Below are positions 1 to 11,607 of a DNA stretch of 64,000 bases, piece by piece. Origin of the DNA: Mactromeris polynyma (Eukaryota; Mollusca; Bivalvia; Venerida; Mactridae). The notes beneath the pieces were generated by a model. The model searched no databases and was not told the DNA's origin. It was given only the letters and a program-made list of their open reading frames with translations. The translations under genes and the position numbers were made by a program. Position 1 is the stretch's first letter, and each line of letters begins with the position of its first letter. The stretch lies in NCBI GenBank assembly GCA_032209605.1, contig JASFXZ010000007.1, forward strand, positions 24,240,264-24,304,263. The letters run 5' to 3'.

Positions 1-620
1 TGCCGTCCGGGCCCGTAATATTTTTGGGTATGTACGGACTACGAGTTTTTACGTGTTCTTACCAATATTTGACCACGGCATTGCAAGAACCAATACGTGC
101 TAACTACGGGCTCCGTCATGTGCACGTGTAGACATCGTTCGGGGTAAGGAAAAACCGTTCGATCAGTCGTGTTGGGTTGTAATGGACCCTTTCTTGGTCA
201 ATGCGGGGTCCGATGAGACACGTAAATGCACGTACAGGTCCTTGAGACTACATGACCCGTGATACATAATCAAATGTGATACAAATCCGAGGACGCGTGT
301 AAAACTGATTTCTGACTCGCACGAACGCGGCAAACAGGACGTTACCAGTCGTGACAGTTCGTGCGGAACCCGAACATTGTCTGATTCGGTGTCCAAGCCC
401 CGACAGACTTTCGTACATAGTCAATAAAAGGTCATACGTTGCTAAAAGACCTGGGATGCGTAAGAGATCCATATGAATGTCAATACGGGTCCCCATTCGA
501 CTGTCTATGGGTCTTCTCTCCGGTCACAGGTCAGTACGGCTCCCCATGTCTTACGGGCCCGGGACCACACGGAGGTCTCATCTAACCCAGGCAATAGTCT
601 GTATAGGTAACTAACTCTAT
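1..620. repeat. GC- and CpG-richer repeat relic
   Basis: This block is clearly richer in G, C and CpG than the AT-rich DNA that follows from about 620. By eye it shares a short stretch near 125-150 (gtgtagacatcgttcgggg) with the reverse complement of 32280-32310 (gtgtagacagtcgtgcgggg). I read it as one truncated copy of a dispersed repeat whose other copy is at 31970-32430. The open frames in it have no recognisable product. The class of element is unknown. Confidence 0.35.
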
Positions 621-1385
621 ATCAAATGGAATCGTTATTGCAGGCTAAATTTCATGTAAGAATCATTGACGACTTTATGCGGTTACGTTATATTCACATT
701 TGACTTATGAGAGCTTGCAACATAAAAAAGTGCATATACATTCTATACACCCCTTATAATAATCATAGTTTATAATGCAACAGTATGAATCACTCGTTTG
801 CTTAGTCATGCATTCTCTGTCATATTCAATTGTTTATGCACTTACTATATTGACTGTTTAAACGTCTACACGAAACTAAGATCGAAAACAGCATTTATAT
901 ACACGATAAACCGGCTTCTAATTTCTCATTCTTTTTGCAAAGTTTAGATTATTTTTAACATCGGATGATATAGGTACCAATTCCAGTAAATACGCTATAT
1001 ACTGACACATATACAAAACATAATCTAGGCCGTGAAGAATTCGTGTTGTAAGTTTTAAGGTCGGGTGTCATCATTTATCAAACCCAAAAACTTTGAAATT
1101 ATCATGAACGTAAGACACCTGCGTATTTGATATCCTGATACATACTTTCCTCTATACTCTGACAAATTAGGTCTACTTATGATTAATGTGTCTTTATTTG
1201 TATAGGTCGAATATCGCATAAACAGGTTGCTTTGAGAAAAAAAGCTTAGTATGCAAACAAATAAACCTATATCACTTATCGTATTAGCGTAAGTGATGTT
1301 TCCACAGCATTTATCGATTGTACAGACATCTCAACACCATCAGCGTGTAAAAAAAGAGAGAGAATACGTAACTACAGAGAAAGCC
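621..1385. other. No feature seen
   Basis: AT-rich sequence without a convincing exon, repeat unit or RNA gene. Confidence 0.5.
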
Positions 1386-1700
1386 ACATACTTAAGACAA
1401 TGCCTCCCCACGCAGATCTCCGAAAAAACAACAATCCACAAATCATAAGGCACTAAAGGAGGTCAAACGGTACACATATTAAGGAACTGAGGGGCAAGGA
1501 ATGGCCCAGCAGACCACAAGGAATAACTAGGAGAATCAAAGTGGACAGTAAGGGAAGGGGAGGTGGGAATTAATGGATGGAAAATATCACAGGACAAGTC
1601 AAGACAACTGGTCTTAATAGACCAAAAATGGGCAGGAAACAATCTGAACACTGTATAAAGTGACAGAATTGCATAGGGGAAAGGGAAATACAAAACACAT
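1386..1700 (-). repeat. Dispersed repeat family A, copy 1
   Basis: Read on the - strand, it matches the copy at 7240-7480: a pyrimidine-rich first part (tccattaa, then ttccttgt, ggtc, ggccatt, cttgc in the same order) and a better conserved core ending in ggggaggcattgtctt (1394-1410 on this strand). Seven copies lie in the window in both orientations. No tRNA head, inverted ends or coding potential is visible, so the class is unassigned. Confidence 0.55.
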
Positions 1701-1892
1701 TCATAACATAAACAGAAACAACAATCATATAGCGAATTACAGCCTTGGAACTGTCAGCAAAAAATACTGGGGGTTTAAATCGATTTAACAGCTAGCTAAC
1801 CTCACCCTTAATCGCTATATGGTCCTTGATTTCCAACATACGAGTATACAAGTAAGTTTAATATTCACAATGAATCAATCTGTTTATGCCCC

Positions 1893-2110
1893 CTTCAAAG
1901 ATGAGAGGGCATATTGATTTTCACATGTCGGTCGGTCGGTCCGTAACCTTTTCGTTTCCGATCAATTACTCAAGAACCCCTTGACCTATCATCCTCAAAC
2001 TTGGTCCACATATTCATCTTGGGTAGTAGCGGAATCCTGTTGATTTTGGGGTCACGGGGTCAAAGGTCACAGGGGGCATACTGTTTTACAAACATCTCTT
2101 GTTCGAATAG
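1893..2110 (+). repeat. Dispersed repeat with spaced GGTCA motifs
   Basis: The stretch contains a ggtcggtcggtcggtccg run and later a gggtcacggggtcaaaggtcac block with three RGGTCA-like half sites. From memory, elements with this layout (gagggcatattgattttcac at the start) are widespread in marine invertebrates. I cannot name the class. The half sites resemble nuclear-receptor sites, but function is not implied. Confidence 0.45.
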
Positions 2111-2264
2111 ATGTCTTAAACATTCTCGTTAAATCTGGATCTTTGAATGTCATACAGCTGATCTGCTGGTTGGGTGGGCAATTATATGATTCAATCCTTG
2201 AACTTAACTGCAATCTGGAGGCCGTAGGTGTGAACCCCGGGGGTGTTTTCAGTGACAATTTGAA

Positions 2265-3120
2265 CAGAATACATCTAAAGTCATTTGTTCTCTACAGGTG
2301 ATTAATGAAGGGTATTTGTCACTTGTTGTAGAAGAACATGTGATTATTGGTTGTTAGCTAAAGGTATACTCTTTCAAAACGGCGAAAAATGTCACAATGC
2401 GCAGAGAAACACGAATATATTATCACCAACGTTCTTATAACCGGCATTTACAGGTCTGTATTCTGGTATGAACGCATGCTCTCATGAGCAGTGCCAATAC
2501 AGATTTAATATGATAGAAAACTTGATACAACAGTTTCAGACATCTATACAGTTCGCTTATAACTTCTCAAGACACACATAACCTACTAATAACGTATCAG
2601 ATACTGCTAAAACCCCTCTAATTGACATTGTACGGAATGCTTTACATACAATTCACAATTCACCAGTGAGCCATACAAGTAGATTAAGTCTAACATATAG
2701 AGTGACGTCCAATCAAATAAGAGATTGCCATATAATTACTTAAGTCGATAACCCTATCCGATGCGTATCAGGTGATTTTAGCGATTCGGTACAATTATTT
2801 TCCAAGTTGTGCGTAGTTATACTATTCCTCTGTGGAAATTTCCAGTTTATATCAACCTTTCATACAATTGCTAGACCAAATTAGACAATGCTTTTAGCCT
2901 CTGGCATATTTGTCCCATATTTTCTGGAATCGACCTAAGCGTAATATTTCTAATCAATGGCTACTGCTATTTAACTAGTTGTCAGTAAGTTGAACCTGAC
3001 TTATCAGGTCAGAAGATGTAAATGATATGCTATTGCATGACGCACTCGAAACAAAAGGCCATTACAGCGAAGGCAATCAGTTAATGAGACAGTACTATCT
3101 CTCTTGCACAATTTAAATTG
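2265..3120. other. No feature seen
   Basis: AT-rich, without a supported gene or clear repeat. Confidence 0.45.
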
Positions 3121-3124
3121 GTCA

Positions 3125-3460
3125 CCTACTAGAACGTTTAGGATACCGGGTTCGAATCCCGGTAGCGCCTTTGACCGATTTTTCGTGCTCCTCAAAATAT
3201 GACTTTATTTCAATAATACTACAGCTGGTGTTAAGTGCTGTGTGGCGGATGTAAAAACTCAACCCGTACTTCATCCAAAGTGTAGTAAACCTTAATCAAC
3301 TTTATATAACTTAGCTGTACACGAAAATGACGTTAGTTCGCTATGATGTAGTGGTTAGCATAACGGACCGGCAATCCGTAGACCCGGGTTCGAATCCCGG
3401 TAGCAGCATTGAACGATTTTTCGTGTTCCTCAAAATATGACTTTATATTACCACACGTAG
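3125..3460 (+). repeat. Two tRNA-like units with a shared 3' tail
   Basis: Unit 2 (about 3342-3409) has an A-box-like gtagtggttagcataacgg, an anticodon-like stem acgga/tccgt around a loop with GGC, and a strong B box (gggttcgaatcccgg). Unit 1 (about 3120-3170) keeps only the B box. Both are followed by nearly the same tail (gaacgatttttcgtg, then cctcaaaatatgactttat). Unit 2 pairs only partly in its acceptor stem and lacks the U before the anticodon, so a functional tRNA is unlikely. I read this as a tRNA-derived SINE pair. Confidence 0.6.
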
Positions 3461-4009
3461 ACATTAATTTCAGGCCTAAAGACATTACAGTAAAAACGAT
3501 ACTAGGAATCTGATTTATTTCTTATATATCAGTTCAACAGTGTGGGAGTAAAGACGTAACAAATTATCGGAGTAGAAATACTGACGACAACTTGAAGCAA
3601 GAAGACATTAAGTATGCAATGATTAACATCAATTCATCTGATTTCCTGATTCTCCCTGATTGATATATGGAATGTTTATAGTCACAGGCATGACACTATT
3701 ATATATCTCTCAGCGAATTATGTGTCTGTTGGCTTTCACTGATTAATGTTTATTTGTGTTTTGTCTGTTTAAAGTCATTATTTGGGGGCAGTGCGTTATG
3801 TTGGGTACTATCGCTTACATTGTCTCAGCATTTCCCGAGATTAGAAGTCCTGCTGTACAACCTGCAAATCTCATAGCTCTCATAACTCTGAATCGTGAGG
3901 TCTCAACTTAATAACTCCATTATCCAAGGAGATAAAACTGTGTAATAAAAACCTGCGTCAGATTGCAGCCTTGCAATTTGTCACGTTAAAACTTGGCAAT
4001 GATTGACCA
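3461..4009. other. No feature seen
   Basis: AT-rich, without a supported gene. Confidence 0.4.
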
Positions 4010-4495
4010 ATGAGATGCTGTAGTTTTGAGAAATGTAGTGCGGTAATGAATGGACAAACTATTATCGAAAATAGTAATTACAGTCATACCTCGTTCATTC
4101 GAATTCTTCGGGTCCGCAATTTTAATTCGAGTATTGCATGGTTTCGACAAGTTTATTTCAATTCGACATACGTAGGAAGATACAGGAAGATAGTTATTTC
4201 GGATGATACCAATTATTCGGATGATACCAATTATTCGGATAATACCAATTATTCGGATAATATCAATTATTCGGATAATACCAATTATTCGGATGATACC
4301 AATTATTCGGATGATACCAATAATTCGGATGGAAGATTGTCGAATAAACGAGATCCGACTATATATGTTTTAAAGAAATTGTCGTCGTTGAATCGTAAAC
4401 ATCTGAACTACAGTGTCACCGCTTGTCTTCCATATATTGTCTTTCACTGGATGGATTGTTTTATCATTTCAGGATTTACCACTGAATGTGCATGA
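4010..4495 (+). other. Doubtful 161-residue ORF around a minisatellite
   Basis: An ATG-started frame of 161 codons encodes about seven hexapeptides of the type S-D-D/N-T-N-Y in its middle (about residues 63-107). The length is largely explained by the 18-bp minisatellite inside it, which is a multiple of three and free of stops in this frame. There is no signal peptide, no known domain and no homologue I recognise. I do not claim a gene. Confidence 0.2.
4197..4331 (+). repeat. 18-bp minisatellite, about 7 copies
   Basis: Unit attcggatgataccaatt, with variants gataatacc and gataatatc. Copies differ by one or two bases, so it is a fairly young array. Confidence 0.9.
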
Positions 4496-4680
4496 TTCCG
4501 GTTCAAGACGTTTGTTGTTCAACATAACAAAAGTGTTGAAAACGCCGTACAGTTCACATAAACTGGTACGGGTTCAAGTCAGTGCCTGATGTATATAGCC
4601 GCTGGTTCCCGATTTCCTGATCACTGTCTTTATGATACTTCTAGACATTTTCGTACACCTGATGATCAAACGAACCGCCG

Positions 4681-4688
4681 TGACGTCA
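4681..4688. promoter_or_regulatory. Perfect CRE palindrome tgacgtca
   Basis: The full palindromic cAMP-response element sits 7 bases before the ATG of a candidate first exon. CRE sites bind CREB/ATF factors and are common near start sites. No TATA box is evident close by. Function is inferred from position only. Confidence 0.4.
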
Positions 4689-4695
4689 GCCTGTA

Positions 4696-4733
4696 ATGGG
4701 AGATGGAGAAATAGAAGATCGAGTGCTATCAGG
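4696..4733 (+). CDS. Possible first coding exon, gene unknown
   Basis: An ATG in good context (gtaatggg) opens 12 codons (MGDGEIEDRVLS) plus two bases and runs into a consensus splice donor, gtaagt, at 4734. A CRE lies just upstream. It could begin the proton channel gene on the same strand. However, it ends in phase 2, whereas the first channel exon I can identify (31358) must follow a phase-0 junction, so at least one more exon would be needed between them. Short exons like this also arise by chance. Confidence 0.25.
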
Positions 4734-4959
4734 GTAAGTAACTCGTCTAACATTTGAAAAATCTCAAAGGTTTACATCACTACGTAATCTGACGAGAGCC
4801 CGACTTAAATATTCCGTTTGTAACCCTATATTCTTACGGCACAATTAAGATTAAAATCCATAGAACATAAAATAAAATAGAAAATTACGATTTTATAGGA
4901 ATATTTCCAGCACAGCCGTATTTTTCTCGATTTTGCTACATGAATCACAGCGGTGTGAT

Positions 4960-5215
4960 AGTCAATCAAGCTAAATTTAAATGAGGAAGTAAAGTTTGGA
5001 CAGCCGAACATCGTTTGTAAACTGTACGCTGATTTGTTTAATTCTACAAGTTGTAAATGCTGCACTGGGAATATATTTCGTATTTCCTAAATAATATAGT
5101 TTGAATTTAGACATATATGATTGTGTTACACATACTTACGCACAACATCTAGACTTTTAATTACTGACAAATCATTATCGCAGTTTTCTGCACTAAAATA
5201 AAGCAATTTTATGTT
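4960..5215 (+). repeat. Diverged copy of the 24.6-kb repeat
   Basis: Collinear with 24585-24840: shared blocks include tttggacagccgaac, tcgtttgtaaac, tgatttgtt, tttcctaaat, gacttttaa, tactgac and tcgcagttt. Divergence is roughly a quarter of positions by eye. No inverted or tRNA-like ends were found, so the element type is unknown. Confidence 0.65.
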
Positions 5216-5564
5216 TATCAATGTTAAATTAATCAGACAAAGTCAGCAGAAACTGATATGTTTTCTGTAGTGGTTCTACACAAAGTTCGGTGTGAACTAC
5301 TGGATAAATATTATCTTATAATCCAGTAGTCATTGTTATTATGTGATTCAGTAAGGTATAACTCAAATTCGCTATTTCTTTAATAATAATAATAATAAAT
5401 TCTATATTTTTTTCAGAAGGTTACATAGTTAAGGTTAACAATAAATTGTACATCTTTTTTTCAATATGGCCTTCTATTAACAATATAAACACGCACAAAT
5501 AAACAAGAATTCACACACGCACACCTACACACACCCAATCACGCACGCATTCACACACGCATAC

Positions 5565-5883
5565 ACAATACATTGTTTGTTTGTATTGCGTTTATTTATC
5601 GTCGCCACCGGTTTCCCATATGGGCGACGCCTCCAGAAGAATGTTAATCATATTAGATTTTTGGAGGATAGTGCATGATACAGGAGATGCCCCAGTTCCA
5701 GAAGCACCCCTGGTTCTTTTACGTGCTCGATGTAAAGCATCATACACGGGACCTCGGTTTTTAAAGTCTCGTCCGAAAGACTGTTAGTACGGTAAGTGAT
5801 GGAGCGGGGAATCGAACCAGCGATCCCTGGATTACAAGTCCAGCGCGTTACCACTGGACCACGGATCCGCTACAATACATTGT
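5565..5883 (-). mobile_element. tRNA-derived SINE with 12-bp target duplication
   Basis: On the - strand, a tRNA-like head (A box gtggtccagtggtaacgc; Thr-like TGT anticodon loop in a 5-bp stem; B box ggttcgattcc) starts near 5871. A body follows with tctttcggacgagac, accgaggtcccgtgta and gcacgtaaaagaacc, phrases I recall from broadly distributed metazoan SINEs (V/Meta type not resolved). The A/T-rich tail is at 5577-5600. Perfect 12-bp target duplications, acaatacattgt, flank it at 5565-5576 and 5872-5883. The tRNA part no longer folds fully, so it is not a tRNA gene. Confidence 0.88.
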
Positions 5884-7233
5884 ACATTTACATCATGTTT
5901 TAACATCAGGATGTAAATGAGACTATCATTATCGTGTTTACCTAAATACCGATTATAGGGGTGTTGTTTACAACCTATTTACAACAAGTTTAAATGATAT
6001 CACAATCGAAAATATGATTGAAACAACCTTCCCACCCTATACCCTATACCCAATATAAAGGATAAATCGATAATGAAAGCATTATCGAATTGGGTTTATA
6101 ACTCGAAATCACTGGTGTTTATACAGTTAAGAAAACACGATGGTTAAAGTTGATTTACATTTATTTAGCGCAAATTGAATATTTTACATCTTTTCATTTT
6201 CTTTCATTTTCTCAATTATTATAAAGAGTTAAATACTTTATAAAATGGATTTGAATCCATAATTATAAAATAGGTGTCGAGAACAAACAACTTTTCTGAA
6301 TTTCGATGACATGTATCGACTTCCCTCTTTTGAAGGATACTACCCTCTCGATCTAAAAATTCGGTCAAACCGTATAACGATCGATGTTCATATATCTTAT
6401 TAAAACCATGAACTATAGGTTGAAAGTATTTACATTGTAACACAACCCACTCGCCTTATGCAAGCTGATATGACTAGCAATTACTTAGTGATAGCACACG
6501 ATCGCTTTTCTCCTATCGGACAAAGGTACGTATTCCGTGCAATAACGGTAGCAAGGAAACGAAAGTAAGCGTTATCAGGCACAATTTCGCGAAGCGATGG
6601 TCTTAATTTCACATACACGTTCATTGCAAAGCAATTACACAGGAATTAGCATGTAGGTGTTTGTAAGTACTGCCTGATATACCCGACATTGATCTGCATG
6701 TCATTTGACAATTACACCGTTTTGCGGATGTTTAAAACCACTATTCCATATTTTCCTATCGTCAGTAATACAGGAAAATCACCATTTTAACTCACAATCA
6801 ACCCAGAACCTATTAATTGGGCTATATCAACATTGATCTGCCATCAACCAACAGAACTGCTATCAACACAGCACGTTGTACGGAGTGATTTATGTATTTG
6901 TGGAGTGAGACTTTCCCTCTCCATACCCTACAACATAGAATGTGGTATTAACATATAGTTTGTAATTTGTATATGCATTACTCATGTATTACTTTCAATG
7001 ATTACTATAACTTTATGTTAAATGAACAACACACAAAGTGCATACAAGTATTATAACTAAAATAATATACTCAGTAGACGTATAAGTCGACATTATTACG
7101 TATACGCTGACACGATTAAGTGTTTTGAAATATTTCTTTTAAAAATTAGGTAATTCGTTCTGTCCTAACACTTTTCTAATTTAACAAAATACTGTGATAA
7201 TATTCAAGTTATGTTCTCCCCCATTTCGGCTTT
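5884..7233. other. No feature seen
   Basis: AT-rich. A 74-codon frame on the - strand (6219-6443) has no recognisable product or splice context. Confidence 0.45.
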
Positions 7234-7239
7234 TTGTTA

Positions 7240-7480
7240 CTTGCTTTCTTGTCTTGTTTCATGATGTATTCCATTAACCAAACCCCCCGTGGTTGCCCTC
7301 CTTCATGTTCCTTGTTCTATTTGGTCGGCCAGGCCATTTCTTGCACCAATGTTCCCATGCTTATTTACCCTTGCACCTCATCCGTGCCTGATGTTTTGTG
7401 GACTGTTGTTTTCCCGGGGGGTCTTGTTGGGGAGGCATTGTCTTGTATATATGGCGTTCATTGAACCACTTAATATCTCT
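7240..7480 (+). repeat. Dispersed repeat family A, copy 2 (most complete)
   Basis: Runs from a pyrimidine-rich start (cttgtcttgtttcatgatg) through ggtcggccaggccattt to the core (ggggaggcattgtcttg, then tatatggcgttc). It is the best reference copy for the family. Overlapping short frames in it are repeat-derived. Confidence 0.65.
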
Positions 7481-9300
7481 TGTTTACATTCTATATAACA
7501 TACTTTACCTCAGTGTTGATGATTTAAGTCAGCAGTTATTGTCGATACATAAACTAATGTCCGTTTGCAACCGGCTGATGTATTCAGTTGGAAATAAAAT
7601 ACTTCAGAAATAAAATAGCCTAAGACATAGGGAATGCTGTGTATTCAATATCAAGTCTTATCCACTCAAATAAAATAAAATTCTGAGTATAACAGTTACA
7701 TATTGAGTAGTGTATACCTAAATATAGAAATAATAGGGCGAGCAATTACACATTGTGTACACTGCTAACAAACTTAGACATACTCAGAAAATGAATTTAT
7801 CATAGGTGTCATTGAAAAGTTATTTCAAATTCCTACAAGTATAAATCGTAAATAAATATGTACATACCATTTATGTAGTGCGTACATATGCATTTACATT
7901 CTGACACATACATAATCTGAAAATATGAACAGTACATGATCTGTATCGGGAATACCATCAATGCCATGTTTGGTTACTATGATATTTTCACTTGCGTTAT
8001 TAATACTAGACTGTCAGTGCAGGCGTCTGTAGGACGTAGTGAATCTCCGGAGTTCACCAACGGTGACTGCATCTACTAAAAGCTTCACAAAGAATCAGCA
8101 TTACAACATGTTTTGTAGTGTGCAATAAAATCAGGCGGTGTCGTAGAACAGTAGATTTGAAAAAACTAATTTCCGCGTATGAGAAACAACATAAATTGTT
8201 TTTCTCGCAGTCTGACTTTAGAACCTCGGAATCTGAGCGTTTTAAATGTCATCCTTTCAACAAAAGGAACGCGGAAATGGCTTTATTAGATTAGTGTCAC
8301 ATCGTAAAGTGCAATAAGGCAGTTTTTACAAAAGGAATTAGTCTTTTAAGGGCGACGTAACATTTGATGGTAGAATTTCTAATGCGGGAGGACGAATATG
8401 GTGTGAATAATGCATTCTGTTGCTTTAAGAAGGCTTGTAGCGTCACTGAGTGGTGGAACCAAATTACTTCCGAATTGAATAAAGGAATTAACCTTTCGTT
8501 CTGCGTTCTGAAATGGCAGAGAAAACCGTTAGTTTATCATCACATAAATACTGAGTTTGTCTTGAACTTAGATTTAAATGTTAGATTTATTATCGTCTGG
8601 AACGGTAGGAAACCCAAGTGGTACTCATCCCCACCACTAACTATTTGGACTTTTCCGTAAATTTCCGATTCTGCATTTCGATATACATCAGCGAACATCG
8701 TAGAAAAAGTTCGAAACAAATTCTCTTATTTAAATGATTTTATAAAACTCTAGCTTGTGCCATCAAAATGATATCAGCTCGTATTTATGTTCTCCTTGAT
8801 ACACATTTAGACTTGCATAGTACTCACGTTTAGCTTAGCCAAATACATTACTAAGACTACATTATACAGTCATTATGTTGTTAATGCGATTCTAGATATG
8901 TTTCTAGAGAAAACAGAGAAAATACAAAGTAATAACTGTATAAAGACAACTAACATTCTCTGAATATCAATTACCTTAACACTGTCTCTTGGTTAGGCAA
9001 TTCAATGACGATTCATCGAATAAAGATTATATGTTAGGTTTTCTTATCTCGATTCGGTGTAATGACAACTTTTCAGATCGTTGTTTTTGACATAATGTTA
9101 TCTATCAACAGTAACAGCAGCCTGCTTTGTTTTTTTTCGCCGAAATCTTTGGCAATACTTCACAGAGCTCTGTCTCGTCTCGATGGTGCACATGTCAATT
9201 TAATAATACACCGGTAGACAGAAACCTTATTTAACCATGTGTTAACTGTTAGGACCTTGTCTAGGGTTTCTAAAATAATAATTACAGCAGTGTGATATTC
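7481..9300. other. No gene recognised
   Basis: A 98-codon frame at 8364-8660 (+) shows no domain. The rest is AT-rich. Confidence 0.4.
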
Positions 9301-9575
9301 ATTTATCACATAACTTGCACTCCAGGAGTGGCATAAAGCAGTGGCATAAATATCATATGTAACTAGTTACATAAATAGCCGAATCACAGCACTATTTAAA
9401 GTCTATTTAAAGATTGAAAACAATCTATTTATGGTGTTATGTGATAAATAGAATCTTACATTCGTGCTTATTTGATATTGTTTTTATGAAACTCGTCGAC
9501 TGAAACGAATATGACGCTCGGCTCATATTCAGTCGACTCGTTTCATAAGCACGAATGTAAGATCCTCTATTTATC
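9301..9575. mobile_element. Foldback element, copy 1
   Basis: It has two nested inverted repeats. The outer-left pair is atttatcacataac (9301-9314) with gttatgtgataaat (9436-9449). The right pair is atcttacattcgtgcttat (9453-9471), with its exact reverse complement at 9545-9563. Smaller perfect hairpins lie inside (cactccaggagtg; atgtaactagttacat). A second copy at 38431-38671 shows this is a mobile or dispersed unit. No transposase is present, so it is non-autonomous. No target duplication was resolved. Confidence 0.75.
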
Positions 9576-9727
9576 AACGCAAATGATTTCATCTACATGT
9601 GCCAGCAGTCGTCTTATTCCCCGGCACTACTTTATCGTGATTTGAAAAATTCAATTTAGTGTTTCTAATATTTGTCCACAATGTCATAGGATCCAGTGAC
9701 ACTACGAAAGCCACGTGGTCACACTTC

Positions 9728-10095
9728 AGCTTCAAGAATTCGCGATTTCAACTTCATGAATTCACGATTTCAATAATTCACGAATTCAACTTAACGAATT
9801 CACGAATTCAATTAAAAAAATTAACGGATTCACGATTTCAACTTCACATATTCACATTATATTTGATGTTCACGATTTGAATTTCACGAATTCACGTATT
9901 TAACTTCACGAATTCACGATAATAAATTCATGCAGTTGAATTCGTGAATTATTGTAGTCGTGAATTCGTGTATTCGTGAAATAGAATTCGTGTATTAATG
10001 AATTTGAAATCGTGAAATCGTGAATTCATGAAGATGATATCGTGAATTCCTGAAGTTGAACTCGTGAATTCATGAAGTTGAATTTGAGAATTCTT
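9728..10095. repeat. Inverted minisatellite (cacgaattca / tgaattcgtg)
   Basis: About 200 bp of degenerate direct repeats built on cacgaattcaactt is followed, after about 10 bp, by about 160 bp of the same motif in reverse complement. The array is therefore a large palindrome-like structure able to form a long imperfect hairpin. Confidence 0.85.
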
Positions 10096-11368
10096 GAAGC
10101 CGAACTTTCTTAAATTTCGCTGGAACTGATTGTTGTCATTTTATTCTGTAAAATCACAGAACCAGATCCTCGCAGAATATCCGCCAACAGTTATAATGCT
10201 TTCGAGCAAATGTTAACAGAACAAATAAAGCAAACACCAGGTTAACCATGTATTACGTTTCGATTGCAACAATATAGAACCGTGATAACATTTTGATTGG
10301 AGTTCACTGAAGCTTGAAGTAAACTGTTTGACAAATCGTCTAAACCAATCTGGATATGATTACAATTCCATGTTCTGAGGATCAGAAACAATAACATGGC
10401 CATCTATTGATTTATAGTTTTTAATCCTTAACAAATATCGCGCCAGACCTCTGTTGAATATTACGTCTCCGAGTATGGAACTTCCCGGAAATAAGTGCAA
10501 AGTGGTTTTACCATCGATCGTTGCAAAGTCCAGTGCATTACAAATGTATTATTTGGTACTGTTTGATTGGTTCTTTGTTTCGAAAATAGACAAAAGTGAT
10601 GAGAGAAGTCTAAGAGTGTCTTGATAGCCCTTATTATATAATGATATGACTTTCAGAAATGGAAAAAAAAACACTGTAAGCGAAAATTACCTTGGTATTT
10701 ATTAATACAGTATTTAGGCATTGTATAACACCTACTCTGTACATTTGTCAGTTGATCCAACCAGTGTTTCTTGGTCTCTAGGAATTTAATACTCATCATT
10801 TCCCTAGCAAATGAAAACGTTCACTCTTTAACATACTATTTTAGAAGGATTTTCATCTATCAAATAGTGATGGAGAAAATAAACGTCTCCAATGGCTTTC
10901 TGATATAAGTCTTTCAGATGTTCAGCTGTGCTGAGGAACTAGGTTAACTCAGTGCCTTCGTAACTGAAGTTGAAAGTACATGTTTTAGCAGTTACATCAG
11001 TAGCAATGTGACTGCTCAAACTGCCAACAACACCGGCAGTAACCACGATGTAGCTAACAAGCTGTCGATTGTATGCAATATGTAGTGACAGAGATGTAAA
11101 TGAAGTGAGTAAATGATTATGATGGTAGCGATGTCTATAATTTTCAATTTTATGAGAATCTGAAGATTAAAATGTCGAAATGGTTTGACAACCATATTAA
11201 ATATTCTTATTCCATACTGCTAGTAGCGCTGTCACAATGTCTGAAATTTACATTCAAAAATTGATACAATCAAGAACATGTTTACTGCTGGCACAAATGA
11301 CAGTATTTTTGCTCTTACTGCTGATAGAAGAAGATATATTACTGATAGCACCGCTAGCATTTGAAGTT
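10096..11368. other. No feature seen
   Basis: AT-rich, without a supported gene or repeat. Confidence 0.45.
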
Positions 11369-11607
11369 AGCGGTAATGATGACGCAGTGTTCTATGGGTA
11401 GAACGCCTGAATACTGAGCCCAAGGTCGTGAGTTCGAGCCCGGCGATGAGCGGAGTTTGATCACGAACTTCACAATTTCTAATTTTCTGGTTGCGCAAGT
11501 TCTGGTTGGCAGCCAGGAAGCAGTCATCAAGAGTGATTAGTAAAAGTTGGAAGAACTTGTTTCACTATCGATGTAAAATAAATAAATATAAAGTTACAGC
11601 GGTAATG
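11369..11607 (+). mobile_element. tRNA-derived SINE (family B) with 10-bp target duplication
   Basis: Head with A box tctatgggtagaacgcc and B box gagttcgagcccgg. Body includes tctggttggcagccagg and agtgatta. The 3' end is gaagaacttgtttcac-tatcgatgtaaaataaa. Perfect repeats of agcggtaatg lie at 11369-11378 and 11598-11607. The 3' half matches the SINEs at 44313-44489 and about 60758-60930. Confidence 0.88.

Noticed and set aside
3342..3409. Functional tRNA gene
   Set aside because: Incomplete acceptor stem and C at position 33; shared 3' tail with a neighbour points to a SINE.
5795..5871. Functional tRNA-Thr on the - strand
   Set aside because: T and acceptor stems do not pair, and it is the head of a SINE with target duplications.
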